From Methanoplanus sp. FWC-SCC4 (GTDB lineage Archaea; Halobacteriota; Methanomicrobia; Methanomicrobiales; Methanomicrobiaceae): a DNA stretch of 64,000 bases. A program made the position numbers and the translations under genes. Positions within the stretch are counted from its first letter, which is position 1. Each line of letters opens with the position of its first letter. Below the pieces are notes generated by a model. That model did not search any database and was not told the DNA's origin. It saw only the letters and a program-made list of their open reading frames with translations. The stretch lies in NCBI RefSeq assembly GCF_032878975.1, contig NZ_CP043875.1:1170370-1234369 (forward strand). Reading direction: 5' to 3'. Positions 53,795 to 62,439 of this stretch are shown here, piece by piece.

Positions 53795-54562
53795 ATGATT
53801 CCTGAATTTCTTCCAAATGGACCTGCAATTCTCGTTGAAGATGAACAAAGAATACTTGTAGTGGCCGATACACACTTTGGAGCAGAAACAGGACTTGCAA
53901 GGCACGGACTTCACATAAAGAGCAACAGCAAAGAGCGTCTTTTAAGATTACTAAACTGTATTGATGATTCAGATCCGGATCTCCTGCTCCTCCTTGGTGA
54001 CGTAAAGCACTCAATTCCCGTAACCACAAAACAGGAATTTTTTGAAATGCCCAATATATTCAGGGATATCAGACGAAAAGTTCCTTTTAAAGTTATTCCG
54101 GGAAACCACGACATAGGAATTGAAAAATTTTTGAAGCCTGATGAAATATTATCAAAAGAAGGAGTGTTAATCAACAACACAGGATATATGCACGGGCATA
54201 CCTATCCTTCAAAAAATCTGCTGGGACACCTCATTCTGGCAGGTCACCACCACCCTGTCGCATACCTCTATGATGAGGTAGGATGTTCACTAAAAGCACA
54301 GCCCGCATACGTTCTTTCTGAAATTTCTGTTGAAAACACCAGATATGATTCAGAAGTACCCAAAGAGACAACAAGGGTATTATTTGTACCTGCATTCTTT
54401 GAGCTTGCCGGCGGAATGGATGTCAGGGAACTTTCTAAAAGCAGACTCAGCCCCCTTTCACGAAGTATTATCGAAGAAACAGCCGAAGTTTTTCTAAGCG
54501 ACGGAACGTACATTAACAACCTCAAAATGATGCATGATGACAAGTGCGATAGATCTTCTTGA
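53795..54562 (+). CDS. Metallophosphoesterase of the Lhr-associated type
   Basis: A 255-residue calcineurin-like phosphoesterase: A-D-T-H-F-G (metal site 1), L-L-G-D-V-K-H-S, P-G-N-H-D-I-G and G-H-H-H-P provide the metal ligands. It belongs to the COG1407 type often found beside large helicases or DNA ligases. Twelve bp behind the OB-fold gene and overlapping the Lhr helicase by 26 bp, so a joint role in DNA or RNA processing is likely. Confidence 0.82.
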   Translation: MIPEFLPNGPAILVEDEQRILVVADTHFGAETGLARHGLHIKSNSKERLLRLLNCIDDSDPDLLLLLGDVKHSIPVTTKQEFFEMPNIFRDIRRKVPFKVIPGNHDIGIEKFLKPDEILSKEGVLINNTGYMHGHTYPSKNLLGHLILAGHHHPVAYLYDEVGCSLKAQPAYVLSEISVENTRYDSEVPKETTRVLFVPAFFELAGGMDVRELSKSRLSPLSRSIIEETAEVFLSDGTYINNLKMMHDDKCDRSS

Positions 54563-57233
54563 TGAAAAAATAAAATCACTTCTTGAAAAACGCAATTTTA
54601 AGGAGCTTTCCTACACACAGGAAGAAGCAATCCCTCCGATTTTTTACGGCAAAAATACACTGTGTATTGCACCGACCGGCACAGGCAAAACAGAAAGTGC
54701 AATGCTCCCCGTGTTTGACAAACTGTTAACATCAGAAGGGGAGGGGTTTAAAGCAATTTACATCACCCCGCTTAGGTCCCTAAACCGTGATATCCTAAGC
54801 CGTCTTGAATGGTGGTGCGGTGAACTGGGTCTTAGAGTGGGAGTCAGACACGGTGATACCTCACAGTATGAAAGGAGAAAACAGGCCCTGAATCCGCCGG
54901 ATCTTTTAATTACAACACCCGAAACACTTCAGGCAATGTTCATGGGAAAACGTCTCAGGAAACATCTGGAAAATGTGAAATATGTAATAATTGACGAAAT
55001 CCATGAGCTTGCGGGAAACAAAAGAGGGGCACAGTTGTCTGTTGCACTTGAACGCCTGGTAGTATATTCAGGTGAATTTCAGAGAATCGGTCTGTCGGCA
55101 ACGGTAGGAAACCCAAAGGACGTTGCCACATATTTATGCGGAAAGAGAAATTTTGAACTTGTAAATATACCGGTTGCACCGCATCTTTCAATATCGGTAA
55201 AATATGCCGGCGATGATTTTCAAAAACAGGCTAAATTTGTAGAAAAATGTATTGATTCTGAAAAATCATCCCTCGTTTTTGTAAACACCAGGATTACCGC
55301 AGAGGCACTCGGACACCATTTGTTCGAAAGGGGGGACGTTGATGTACACCACGGATCACTTTCACGCGATGTAAGAATAGAAGCAGAAGATAAATTCAAA
55401 AGCGGGAAGCTAAAGTCACTTATATGTACTTCCTCAATGGAACTTGGTCTTGATATTGGACATGTTGAACATGTCATTCAGTTTGGATCACCGCGTGAGG
55501 TTGCAAGGCTATTGCAGAGAGTAGGCCGTGCCGGACACCGCCTCGAAACTGTATCAAGAGGAACTGTTCTTGCTACCGGCTTTGATGATCTGCTTGAATC
55601 TTTGGTAATATCACGAAGAGCCCTTGAAAATGAATGCGAAAATCTGAGTCTTATCGTTGATGCGGCAGATGTCCTTTCAAACCAGATATCCGCAATCGCC
55701 GTAGAATACGGACAAATTAGTTTCGATAAAATCTGCTCCATTGTCTTTAAAAGTGCCTGCTTTTCTGACGATAAAGAGTTTGTCCTAAAAGTTTGCAGGC
55801 AGATGGAACAACACCGCCTGATAAGAATGGAAGAGGGGATGATTACAAAAACCGGAAGAGCGAGGACATATCTGTATTCAAACCTCTCAATGATCCCGGA
55901 TGAGAAAAAAGTAAAAATTTTTGATATTGTTTCAAGGCGTTATGTCGGGACACTTGATGAATCATTTGTTGTGGGATGGGTTTATACCGGTGCTGTTTTC
56001 ATCACAAAGGGGCAGTTATGGCAGGTTGTTGCACTTGAAGACGGAATGATAAAAGTTGAACCTGCGTATAAAATGAAAGGTGAACTTCCCTCATGGGAAG
56101 GCGAACAGATACCGGTACCTTTTGAAGTGGCTCAGGAGACAGGCAGACTGAGACGAAACAGAAATTTTTCCCGGTATAAGTCAGATAGGAAATCAATTAA
56201 TTTTGCAGAAAATTTCCTTGAAGGCATGGACAAATCAAATTCCCTAATCCCGAATGATAAACTGATAACAGCAGAACATTATGATGAAGGTGTTGTTCTC
56301 AATGTCTGTGGAGGACACAGGGCAAATGAGGCTCTTGGAAGAGTCATATCAGTCCTGCTGGCCGCCCGCTTTGGAACATCCGTCGGAATCGAAGTCGGCG
56401 CTTATCGTATTCTTTTCAGACTGCCAAAAGATATCCGCGCAACTGATGTTGTTGAAACCCTGAGATCCATAGAACCCCCGGCAATCATGGGAATTTTAAT
56501 GATAGCGCTTAAAAGAACTGCAATTTTCAAATGGAAACTGGTTCAGATAGCCAAAAAATTTGGTGCCATCGATACTGATGCCGATTATGAAAAAATCAGC
56601 ATTCACAGATTAATCGATCTCTTTGATAAAACGATTATTGCAGAGGAGGCTTATCGCGAACTTTTCACACAGCATATGGATACCCAAAAAGCAGGTTTGC
56701 TCGTAGAGAATATTCAAACAGGAATTACGGATGTTTTAATCACTCCTTTAAGCGCAATCGGTCGTGAAGGACTCTCTTCTTCAAGAGATGTAATACCGCC
56801 ACTTTCAACAGATCAGGCTGTTATCAATACAGTCAGGCAAAGAATCGAAAATGAAAATATAATTCTGTTATGCATGAACTGCCGGAAATGGAAAAGCAAA
56901 ACAACAGTCGGACGCGTCCCCGACGATATTGTGTGTCCCCTATGCGGAGCAAGACTTATTGCGGCATTGAAGCCATATGAAGAAGAGAATATTAAAGCCG
57001 TTTTAAAGAAGGAAAAAACAAATGAAGAGAGAAATATTGAGATCAGACTTTTGAGAAATGCCAACATTGTTCTCTCAAGCGGGAAAAATGCAGTAAGGGC
57101 ACTTTCTGCAAGAGGTGTCGGTCCGGATTCAGCCTCACGAATTATTGCAACAATGTCTTCGGGAGATGCATTTTACAGGGAAATTTTAAAAGCAGAAAGA
57201 AATTACATCAAAACTCACAGATTCTGGCAATAA
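54537..57233 (+). CDS. lhr: Lhr-family superfamily 2 helicase
   Basis: An 898-residue helicase. Motifs: Q-like Y-T-Q-E-E-A-I-P-P, Walker A A-P-T-G-T-G-K-T-E, D-E-I-H-E-L, G-L-S-A-T-V-G, 'SLVFVNTR', 'HHGSLSRDVR', 'TSSMELGLDIG' and Q-R-V-G-R-A-G-H-R. The Lhr winged-helix and beta-barrel regions follow, and the C-terminus has a zinc-binding pair C-M-N-C...C-P-L-C (about 781-804) and a helix-hairpin-type tail. Archaeal Lhr proteins unwind DNA and RNA-DNA hybrids with 3'-5' polarity and act at stalled forks. Start ATG 54537; an adjacent ATG at 54534 is equivalent. Confidence 0.92.
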   Translation: MTSAIDLLDEKIKSLLEKRNFKELSYTQEEAIPPIFYGKNTLCIAPTGTGKTESAMLPVFDKLLTSEGEGFKAIYITPLRSLNRDILSRLEWWCGELGLRVGVRHGDTSQYERRKQALNPPDLLITTPETLQAMFMGKRLRKHLENVKYVIIDEIHELAGNKRGAQLSVALERLVVYSGEFQRIGLSATVGNPKDVATYLCGKRNFELVNIPVAPHLSISVKYAGDDFQKQAKFVEKCIDSEKSSLVFVNTRITAEALGHHLFERGDVDVHHGSLSRDVRIEAEDKFKSGKLKSLICTSSMELGLDIGHVEHVIQFGSPREVARLLQRVGRAGHRLETVSRGTVLATGFDDLLESLVISRRALENECENLSLIVDAADVLSNQISAIAVEYGQISFDKICSIVFKSACFSDDKEFVLKVCRQMEQHRLIRMEEGMITKTGRARTYLYSNLSMIPDEKKVKIFDIVSRRYVGTLDESFVVGWVYTGAVFITKGQLWQVVALEDGMIKVEPAYKMKGELPSWEGEQIPVPFEVAQETGRLRRNRNFSRYKSDRKSINFAENFLEGMDKSNSLIPNDKLITAEHYDEGVVLNVCGGHRANEALGRVISVLLAARFGTSVGIEVGAYRILFRLPKDIRATDVVETLRSIEPPAIMGILMIALKRTAIFKWKLVQIAKKFGAIDTDADYEKISIHRLIDLFDKTIIAEEAYRELFTQHMDTQKAGLLVENIQTGITDVLITPLSAIGREGLSSSRDVIPPLSTDQAVINTVRQRIENENIILLCMNCRKWKSKTTVGRVPDDIVCPLCGARLIAALKPYEEENIKAVLKKEKTNEERNIEIRLLRNANIVLSSGKNAVRALSARGVGPDSASRIIATMSSGDAFYREILKAERNYIKTHRFWQ

Positions 57234-57305
57234 ATTAAAAAATTATGAATTGGTTTCATTTTTTAAAATTAAATATTTTTTTTTGTTTTTTAGATCATAA
57301 AAAAA

Positions 57306-57860
57306 TTACATTATATTGTCAAGCTTTGCCTCAAGGAAATCAAGACCTCTTTTTATATCCTCAAGGTTTTTACCGCCTGTCAGAATAATTTTACCTGATG
57401 AAAAAATTAAAGCGACAATTTTTGGCTCTTCAATTCTGTAAACAAGACCCGGAAACTGTTCAGGTTCGTACTCAATATTTTCAAGGTTGAGTGTAACAAC
57501 AACTCTGTTCAGGTTGATCTGTTTTCCAATATCATATGAGCATACTATGTTTGTAATCGCAACTTTTGGTTCATCATATGTTGCGACCCCTACTTCATTT
57601 AATGAATTAATAATAATATCCAGACCTTTTCCAAGATCTGCCTTATCCCTGATTCCTGTAAGAACAATTTTACCGGATGAAAATATTAAGGAAGCAATCT
57701 TTGGATTTTCTATCCTGTATACCGCACCGGGAAAACGCTTGGTGTTAAGCTCACAGTTATCAATCTTTCCTGAAACGTCTTCGAGATTGATTGAATCTGC
57801 AATTTCTCCGGAGGCGACGATATTCTCTATTTTTAAAGAGGCATAATTTTTGTCAGCCAT
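57306..57860 (-). CDS. tbp: TATA-box binding protein
   Basis: A 184-residue general transcription factor made of two direct repeats of about 90 residues: 'IENIVASGEI...RFPGAVYRIENPKIASLIFSSGKIVLTG' and 'ITNIVCSYDI...QFPGLVYRIEEPKIVALIFSSGKIILTG' in key residues. Both repeats keep the DNA-intercalating and minor-groove residues. It recruits TFB and RNA polymerase at archaeal promoters. The length is standard with a short acidic-free tail. Convergent with lhr. Confidence 0.97.
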   Translation of the reverse strand: MADKNYASLKIENIVASGEIADSINLEDVSGKIDNCELNTKRFPGAVYRIENPKIASLIFSSGKIVLTGIRDKADLGKGLDIIINSLNEVGVATYDEPKVAITNIVCSYDIGKQINLNRVVVTLNLENIEYEPEQFPGLVYRIEEPKIVALIFSSGKIILTGGKNLEDIKRGLDFLEAKLDNIM

Positions 57861-57981
57861 TGTATATTCATTTTCAGTCTTTTGACCATAATACTAACTG
57901 TATGGAATTGAACCTATCTTTCAAAGTGATAATACATATCTGATGAAATTAATGAAATATTATAGGCAGCTCCTACAAAAA

Positions 57982-58001
57982 CATACATCATGCCATGTAT
58001 G
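57982..58001. promoter_or_regulatory. Inverted repeat upstream of the HTH-acyl-CoA synthetase
   Basis: CATACAT (57982-57988) and ATGTATG (57995-58001) are perfect reverse complements with a 6-base spacer CATGCC. It is centred about 55 bp upstream of the likely TATA box of the following gene. Candidate operator for the HTH domain encoded there. Confidence 0.45.
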
Positions 58002-58045
58002 AAATGTACCAGAAGGACGAGATGTTGCAGACACCAAACAACATT

Positions 58046-58055
58046 CATATATTTT
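58046..58055 (+). promoter_or_regulatory. Likely TATA box for the HTH-acyl-CoA synthetase
   Basis: CATATATTTT lies with its centre about 27 bases before ATG 58077. No ribosome binding site is seen, so the transcript is probably leaderless. Confidence 0.5.
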
Positions 58056-58076
58056 TAGATCATATTATCATAATAG

Positions 58077-59951
58077 ATGAATTCTGACAAAGAACACTAT
58101 TATACCCCGCAGGAAGTTGCAGAAGCTCTGAAGGTAGAGCAAAGGACTGTACATACATGGCTTAGAGAAGGGCAGATAAAAGGTGTAAAAGTAGGAAGGC
58201 TTTGGAGAATACCTGAAAGTGAACTTAAAAAAGCTAAAAAGAGTGATCAGGCAGAACCGGCATCCAAAAGGATCAGACACAAAGAATCCTTTGAAATTCC
58301 TGCTAATATGAAGGATTATGATGAAACCTTCAAAAAATTCAAAATTGAAGTTCCGGAATATTTCAATTTTGGATACGATGTCATTGATAAATGGGCTAAA
58401 ACGGACAGAAACAAACTTGCAATGATATGGACAAATCAAAAGGGCGAGGAAAAAAAATATTCATTCAGAGATCTTAAAAATCTGTCAAATCAGGTTGCAA
58501 ATATTTTACTAAAATACAATATCAATAAAGGAGATCGAATACTTATCATGCTCCACCGTGTGCCTGAATGGTGGATATTTGTAATTGGATTAATAAAACT
58601 CGGCGCAGTGGTTTGTCCGTGCCCCACACTTCTGACTCCAAAAGATCTCAAATACAGAATTAATGCTGGCAAATTCAAAATGGTGATTACAGATATTGAA
58701 AATGCCGGTAAAATCGATGAAATCTGTAAGGAATGCCCCACACTAAGATCACGGATGGTTGTTGATGGTGAACTCGAAGGCTGGGCAAGTTATCCTTTTG
58801 AGCTGCTTTACCCTGCACCCGTATCACACAAATCTGTCAGCATGCCTGCCGATTCAAGAACCAGGTCAAAAGATCCAATGCTGATTTACTTCACATCAGG
58901 AACGACAGGCGAACCAAAGATGGTGCTTCACAACAATGCCTACCCGCTCGGCCATATAGTAACAGCACAACTATGGCATGATTTAACACCAAATGATGTT
59001 CATTTCACATCGTCCGATACCGGATGGGCAAAATGTGCATGGGGTAAAATATTCGGCCAGTGGATCGTCGGAGCATGTCAGCTCATTATAGACTTCAGAG
59101 GAAGATTTGAGGCTACAAAACTGCTCCCGTTCATAGAGAAATATGAAGTTACCAGTTTCTGCTGCCCGCCAACAGTATACAGAATGCTCATACTTGCAGA
59201 CTTAAGCAAATTTGATCTTTCAGAGCTCCGCCATTGCACAAGTGCAGGAGAACCACTAAATCCCGAAGTTATTAAAATCTGGGAAGAAGGGACGGGACTC
59301 ACAATCCATGAAGGATACGGCCAGTCAGAAACATGCTGTGCAATAGCTTCATTTACATGTATTGAAAATAAACCGGGTTCAATGGGAAAACCATCCCCCG
59401 GCTGGAATATCGAACTTCACGATGAAGACGGAAAACCTGTTGGAAACTATGAGGAAGGCAGAATTGCAATATCACTCAACCCAAGACCGGTGGGGCTGAT
59501 TGTTGAATATATTGACAATGAAGAAGCGAATAAAGAGTCATTCCAAAACGGATTTTATTACACCGGAGACAAGGCATATCGCGATGATGACGGATACCAC
59601 TGGTTTGTTGGAAGAAATGATGATGTGATTAAAAGTTCAGGTTACAGAATAGGTCCTTTTGAAGTCGAATCAGCGCTTTTAGAACATCCGGCAGTAAAGG
59701 AATCTGCAGTTGTAGGCTCACCGGACAGAATCAGAGGGATGATTGTAAAAGCGTTTATCGTCTTAAATGACGGCTTTGAACCGAGTGAATCCCTGATATC
59801 AGAGATACAGAAATTTGTAAAAAATTCAACGGCCCCTTACAAATACCCGCGTGCAATTGAATTTGTTGAAGAACTTCCAAAAACAATTTCAGGAAAAATA
59901 AAAAGAAAAGAACTCCGTGATCAGGAACTTAAGAAATTTAAAGGAGAATAA
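58077..59951 (+). CDS. Acyl-CoA synthetase fused to an N-terminal MerR/excisionase-type HTH
   Basis: A 624-residue protein. Residues about 7-54 (Y-Y-T-P-Q-E-V-A-E-A-L-K-V, 'RTVHTWLREGQIKG', 'KVGRLWRIPESEL') are a helix-turn-helix of the HTH_17/excisionase type. From residue 75 on is a complete AMP-forming acyl-CoA synthetase of the medium-chain type: Y-F-T-S-G-T-T-G-E-P-K (phosphate loop), Y-G-Q-S-E-T, 'YYTGDKAYRDDDGYHWFVGR', and the acylation Lys in T-I-S-G-K-I-K-R. It activates a carboxylic acid (acetate to branched or medium chain; not decided by sequence). The DNA-binding domain on a metabolic enzyme is unusual and suggests direct control of transcription by the substrate state. A paralogue with a different DNA-binding domain follows. 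Confidence 0.88.
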   Translation: MNSDKEHYYTPQEVAEALKVEQRTVHTWLREGQIKGVKVGRLWRIPESELKKAKKSDQAEPASKRIRHKESFEIPANMKDYDETFKKFKIEVPEYFNFGYDVIDKWAKTDRNKLAMIWTNQKGEEKKYSFRDLKNLSNQVANILLKYNINKGDRILIMLHRVPEWWIFVIGLIKLGAVVCPCPTLLTPKDLKYRINAGKFKMVITDIENAGKIDEICKECPTLRSRMVVDGELEGWASYPFELLYPAPVSHKSVSMPADSRTRSKDPMLIYFTSGTTGEPKMVLHNNAYPLGHIVTAQLWHDLTPNDVHFTSSDTGWAKCAWGKIFGQWIVGACQLIIDFRGRFEATKLLPFIEKYEVTSFCCPPTVYRMLILADLSKFDLSELRHCTSAGEPLNPEVIKIWEEGTGLTIHEGYGQSETCCAIASFTCIENKPGSMGKPSPGWNIELHDEDGKPVGNYEEGRIAISLNPRPVGLIVEYIDNEEANKESFQNGFYYTGDKAYRDDDGYHWFVGRNDDVIKSSGYRIGPFEVESALLEHPAVKESAVVGSPDRIRGMIVKAFIVLNDGFEPSESLISEIQKFVKNSTAPYKYPRAIEFVEELPKTISGKIKRKELRDQELKKFKGE

Positions 59952-60143
59952 AAAGAAAATCTGCCAAAAATGCCAGAAAAATAAATAATATCTTATTTTT
60001 CCACTCACAGGGCATATTCAGAACAATCATGAAATACAAGAAATAAAACAAACAGGAAATTAATAAAAAATTAACCATTAAACTGAAGCTTGATTTCAGG
60101 TTTGAAACAGAACAAACCAATCATCTTTTTTTAACAATTCTCA

Positions 60144-60182
60144 TGAACCAGATCAGATTATTTTTAAACAACATCTGGTTCA
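60144..60182. promoter_or_regulatory. Perfect 10-bp inverted repeat, candidate operator of the RHH-acyl-CoA synthetase
   Basis: TGAACCAGAT (60144-60153) and ATCTGGTTCA (60173-60182) are exact reverse complements 19 bases apart. The right half ends 14 bases before the TATA box. Ribbon-helix-helix proteins bind such repeated half-sites as pairs of dimers, and the following gene encodes an RHH domain. Confidence 0.6.
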
Positions 60183-60196
60183 CACTAAAAACAAAA

Positions 60197-60206
60197 TTTA
60201 TATAAT
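60197..60206 (+). promoter_or_regulatory. TATA box for the RHH-acyl-CoA synthetase
   Basis: TTTATATAAT, centred 28 bases before ATG 60230, preceded by A-rich sequence that can serve as BRE. The distance means that transcription should start at or next to the ATG. The remainder of 59952-60220 carries no gene. Confidence 0.6.
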
Positions 60207-60229
60207 TTCTGCACCACATTATGATATTA

Positions 60230-62092
60230 ATGGTGCGATTCTCAGTTACAATGGATGATGAACTCGTAAATAAAATAGATAATGCATCATCCGTTTCAGG
60301 AAAGTCACGCTCTGAATGGATAAATGAAGCCTGCACCACAGGCGTTGAAAATATATCCGTTACAGGCGGCGGACAATGTGTTAATGATCTTTTAGCGCTT
60401 CGTGATCATATTCCAAAAGATATCCCGAATATGACAGATTATGACAGCCTTTACAATAATTTCAAAATTGAAGCACCCGAATACTTCAATTTTGGGTTTG
60501 ATGTTATCGATGCATGGTCTAAAATCGATCGCAACAAGAGAGCAATGATCTGGGTCAACCAAAGCGGATATGAAAAGATATACTCTTTTAGGCAACTCTC
60601 AAACAAATCAAATGAAGCAGCAAACATGCTTCTTAAATATGGCATTAAAAAAGGCGATCGTGTCGCAATAATGCTGCATCGCGTATCTGAATGGTGGTTT
60701 TTTGCCATCGCATGCATCAAACTTGGCGCAGTTTTTGTTCCATGTCCGACAATGCTGACAGTAAAGGATCTCAAATACAGGATCAATATTGCCAGCATAA
60801 AGATGTTCATAACAGATATGGAAAACGCTCCTAAAATCGAAGAGATCTGTCATGAATGTCCTTCCCTTCAGTCCAGAATTGTAGTAGACGGTACACGCGA
60901 CGGATGGGTCAGTTACCTTGTTGAACTTGATTATCCCGCACCTGTTTCAAACAAACTTGTAACAAGCGGACTTGAAAAAACACGTTCAACAGACCCAATG
61001 GTCATATACTTTACTTCAGGCACCACAGGAGAAGCAAAAATGGTTCTTCACGATCATGCACTCCCGATAGGACACATAACAACCGGTGCATACTGGCTTG
61101 ATTTAAAGAAAAATGATGTACACCTCACATTATCAGATACCGGATGGGCAAAATCATCCTGGGGTAAATTTTTCGGCCCATGGATTCAGGGAGCATGCAG
61201 CCTGGTTTACGATTTCAGAGGTAAATTCAATGCAACAGAGATACTCCCGATTCTGGAAAAATATGAGGTTACAACATTCTGCTGTCCGCCAACAATTTAC
61301 AGAATGCTTATTATGGCAGATCTGGATAAATTTGACCTCACATCACTTCGTCACTGCGTCAGTGCAGGTGAACCCCTAAATCCCGAGGTCATAAAGATAT
61401 GGAAAGAGAGCACAGGCCTTACAATTTACGAGGGATATGGACAGACCGAGCTCACTTTAAGCATAGGGACATTCCCGTGCATGAAAGCAAAGGCAGGTTC
61501 TATGGGAAAACCATCTCCGGGATGGCATGTAGAACTGCATGACGATGACGGAAAACCTGTTGAAACAGGCGAATCGGGAAGGATTGCAATTAAAATGGAT
61601 CCAAAACCTCTCGGTATGTTTATGAGATATCTTGATAATCCGGAAGCAAATGAAGAGTCCTTCATCGGTGATTATTATTATACCGGAGACAAGGCATACC
61701 AGGATGAAGAAGGATATTTCTGGTTCGTTGGAAGAAGTGATGATGTTATAAAAAGTTCAGGATACAGAATAGGCCCCTTTGAAGTAGAAAGTGCAATTAT
61801 GGAGCATCCGTCAGTAAAGGAGGTTGCTGTTGTCGGATCACCGGATCCAATAAGAGGCATGATTGTAAAGGCATTTGTAATTTTAAAAGACAATTTTGAG
61901 CCTTCCGAAACTCTCATACGTGAAATTCAAAAGCATGTCAAGAACACAACCGCACCTTACAAATACCCAAGAGCCATCGAATTTGTTGATGAACTCCCAA
62001 AAACAATCTCCGGAAAAATTAAAAGAAACATCTTAAGAGACGCTGAAATTAAAAAATTCCAGAATAATGCTTTTAGGAATAATGACAACTAA
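60230..62092 (+). CDS. Acyl-CoA synthetase fused to an N-terminal ribbon-helix-helix domain
   Basis: A 620-residue protein. Residues 1-40 (M-V-R-F-S-V-T-M-D-D-E-L-V-N-K-I-D, 'SGKSRSEWINEAC') are a CopG-type ribbon-helix-helix. The rest is an acyl-CoA synthetase close to the one encoded upstream: Y-F-T-S-G-T-T-G-E-A-K, Y-G-Q-T-E-L, 'YYTGDKAYQDEEGYFWFVGR', T-I-S-G-K-I-K-R. Catalytic motifs are complete in both copies, so this is not a dead enzyme used as a sensor. I choose ATG 60230, where typical RHH proteins start and to which the TATA distance points; ATG 60221 would add three residues. The two genes arose by duplication but carry unrelated DNA-binding heads. Confidence 0.88.
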   Translation: MVRFSVTMDDELVNKIDNASSVSGKSRSEWINEACTTGVENISVTGGGQCVNDLLALRDHIPKDIPNMTDYDSLYNNFKIEAPEYFNFGFDVIDAWSKIDRNKRAMIWVNQSGYEKIYSFRQLSNKSNEAANMLLKYGIKKGDRVAIMLHRVSEWWFFAIACIKLGAVFVPCPTMLTVKDLKYRINIASIKMFITDMENAPKIEEICHECPSLQSRIVVDGTRDGWVSYLVELDYPAPVSNKLVTSGLEKTRSTDPMVIYFTSGTTGEAKMVLHDHALPIGHITTGAYWLDLKKNDVHLTLSDTGWAKSSWGKFFGPWIQGACSLVYDFRGKFNATEILPILEKYEVTTFCCPPTIYRMLIMADLDKFDLTSLRHCVSAGEPLNPEVIKIWKESTGLTIYEGYGQTELTLSIGTFPCMKAKAGSMGKPSPGWHVELHDDDGKPVETGESGRIAIKMDPKPLGMFMRYLDNPEANEESFIGDYYYTGDKAYQDEEGYFWFVGRSDDVIKSSGYRIGPFEVESAIMEHPSVKEVAVVGSPDPIRGMIVKAFVILKDNFEPSETLIREIQKHVKNTTAPYKYPRAIEFVDELPKTISGKIKRNILRDAEIKKFQNNAFRNNDN

Positions 62093-62211
62093 ATTTTAAA
62101 ACTAAATTTTTTTAAAAATAATAATAGACTTTTTTTAAGATTGAAGTAATTAAATGAAGTTATTTGAATATATGTTGGTTTTACATCAGTTAACAAATCA
62201 AAAACAAAAGC

Positions 62212-62218
62212 TATATTT
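62212..62218 (+). promoter_or_regulatory. TATA box for tRNA-Leu
   Basis: TATATTT, about 30 bases upstream of the first base of the tRNA, after an A-rich stretch. Confidence 0.5.
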
Positions 62219-62244
62219 CCTTAAAGCTCGTATTATGTTGCAGT

Positions 62245-62329
62245 GCGAGGGTTGCCGAGCTTGGCCAAAGGCGCTAGGTTCAGGGCCTAGTCAATTAGTT
62301 GTTCGCAGGTTCGAATCCTGCCTCTCGCA
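62245..62329 (+). tRNA. tRNA-Leu (anticodon CAG)
   Basis: An 85-base class II tRNA: acceptor GCGAGGG/CTCTCGC with discriminator A, anticodon stem CTAGG/CCTAG with loop TTCAGGG giving anticodon CAG, a long variable arm, and T arm GCAGG-TTCGAAT-CCTGC. CCA is not encoded. No attachment-site repeat of its 3' end is seen in the window. Confidence 0.94.
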
Positions 62330-62439
62330 TTCACTTTTTGAATTCTGATTAATCCGGATAAATAAATAGTTTTTAATCAGGGTTTTACATTAAAACGTAA
62401 ATTTGTATAAAATTAATTTTTGAAGAAAATATTATAATT

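Noticed and set aside
59938-60339. Short minus-strand frames between the two acyl-CoA synthetase genes
   Set aside because: They cover the promoter and operator-like repeat of the second gene, run into the coding regions and have no start signals.
62245-62329. tRNA-Leu as a second integration site
   Set aside because: No repeat of its 3' end and no integrase gene nearby on either side within the window.
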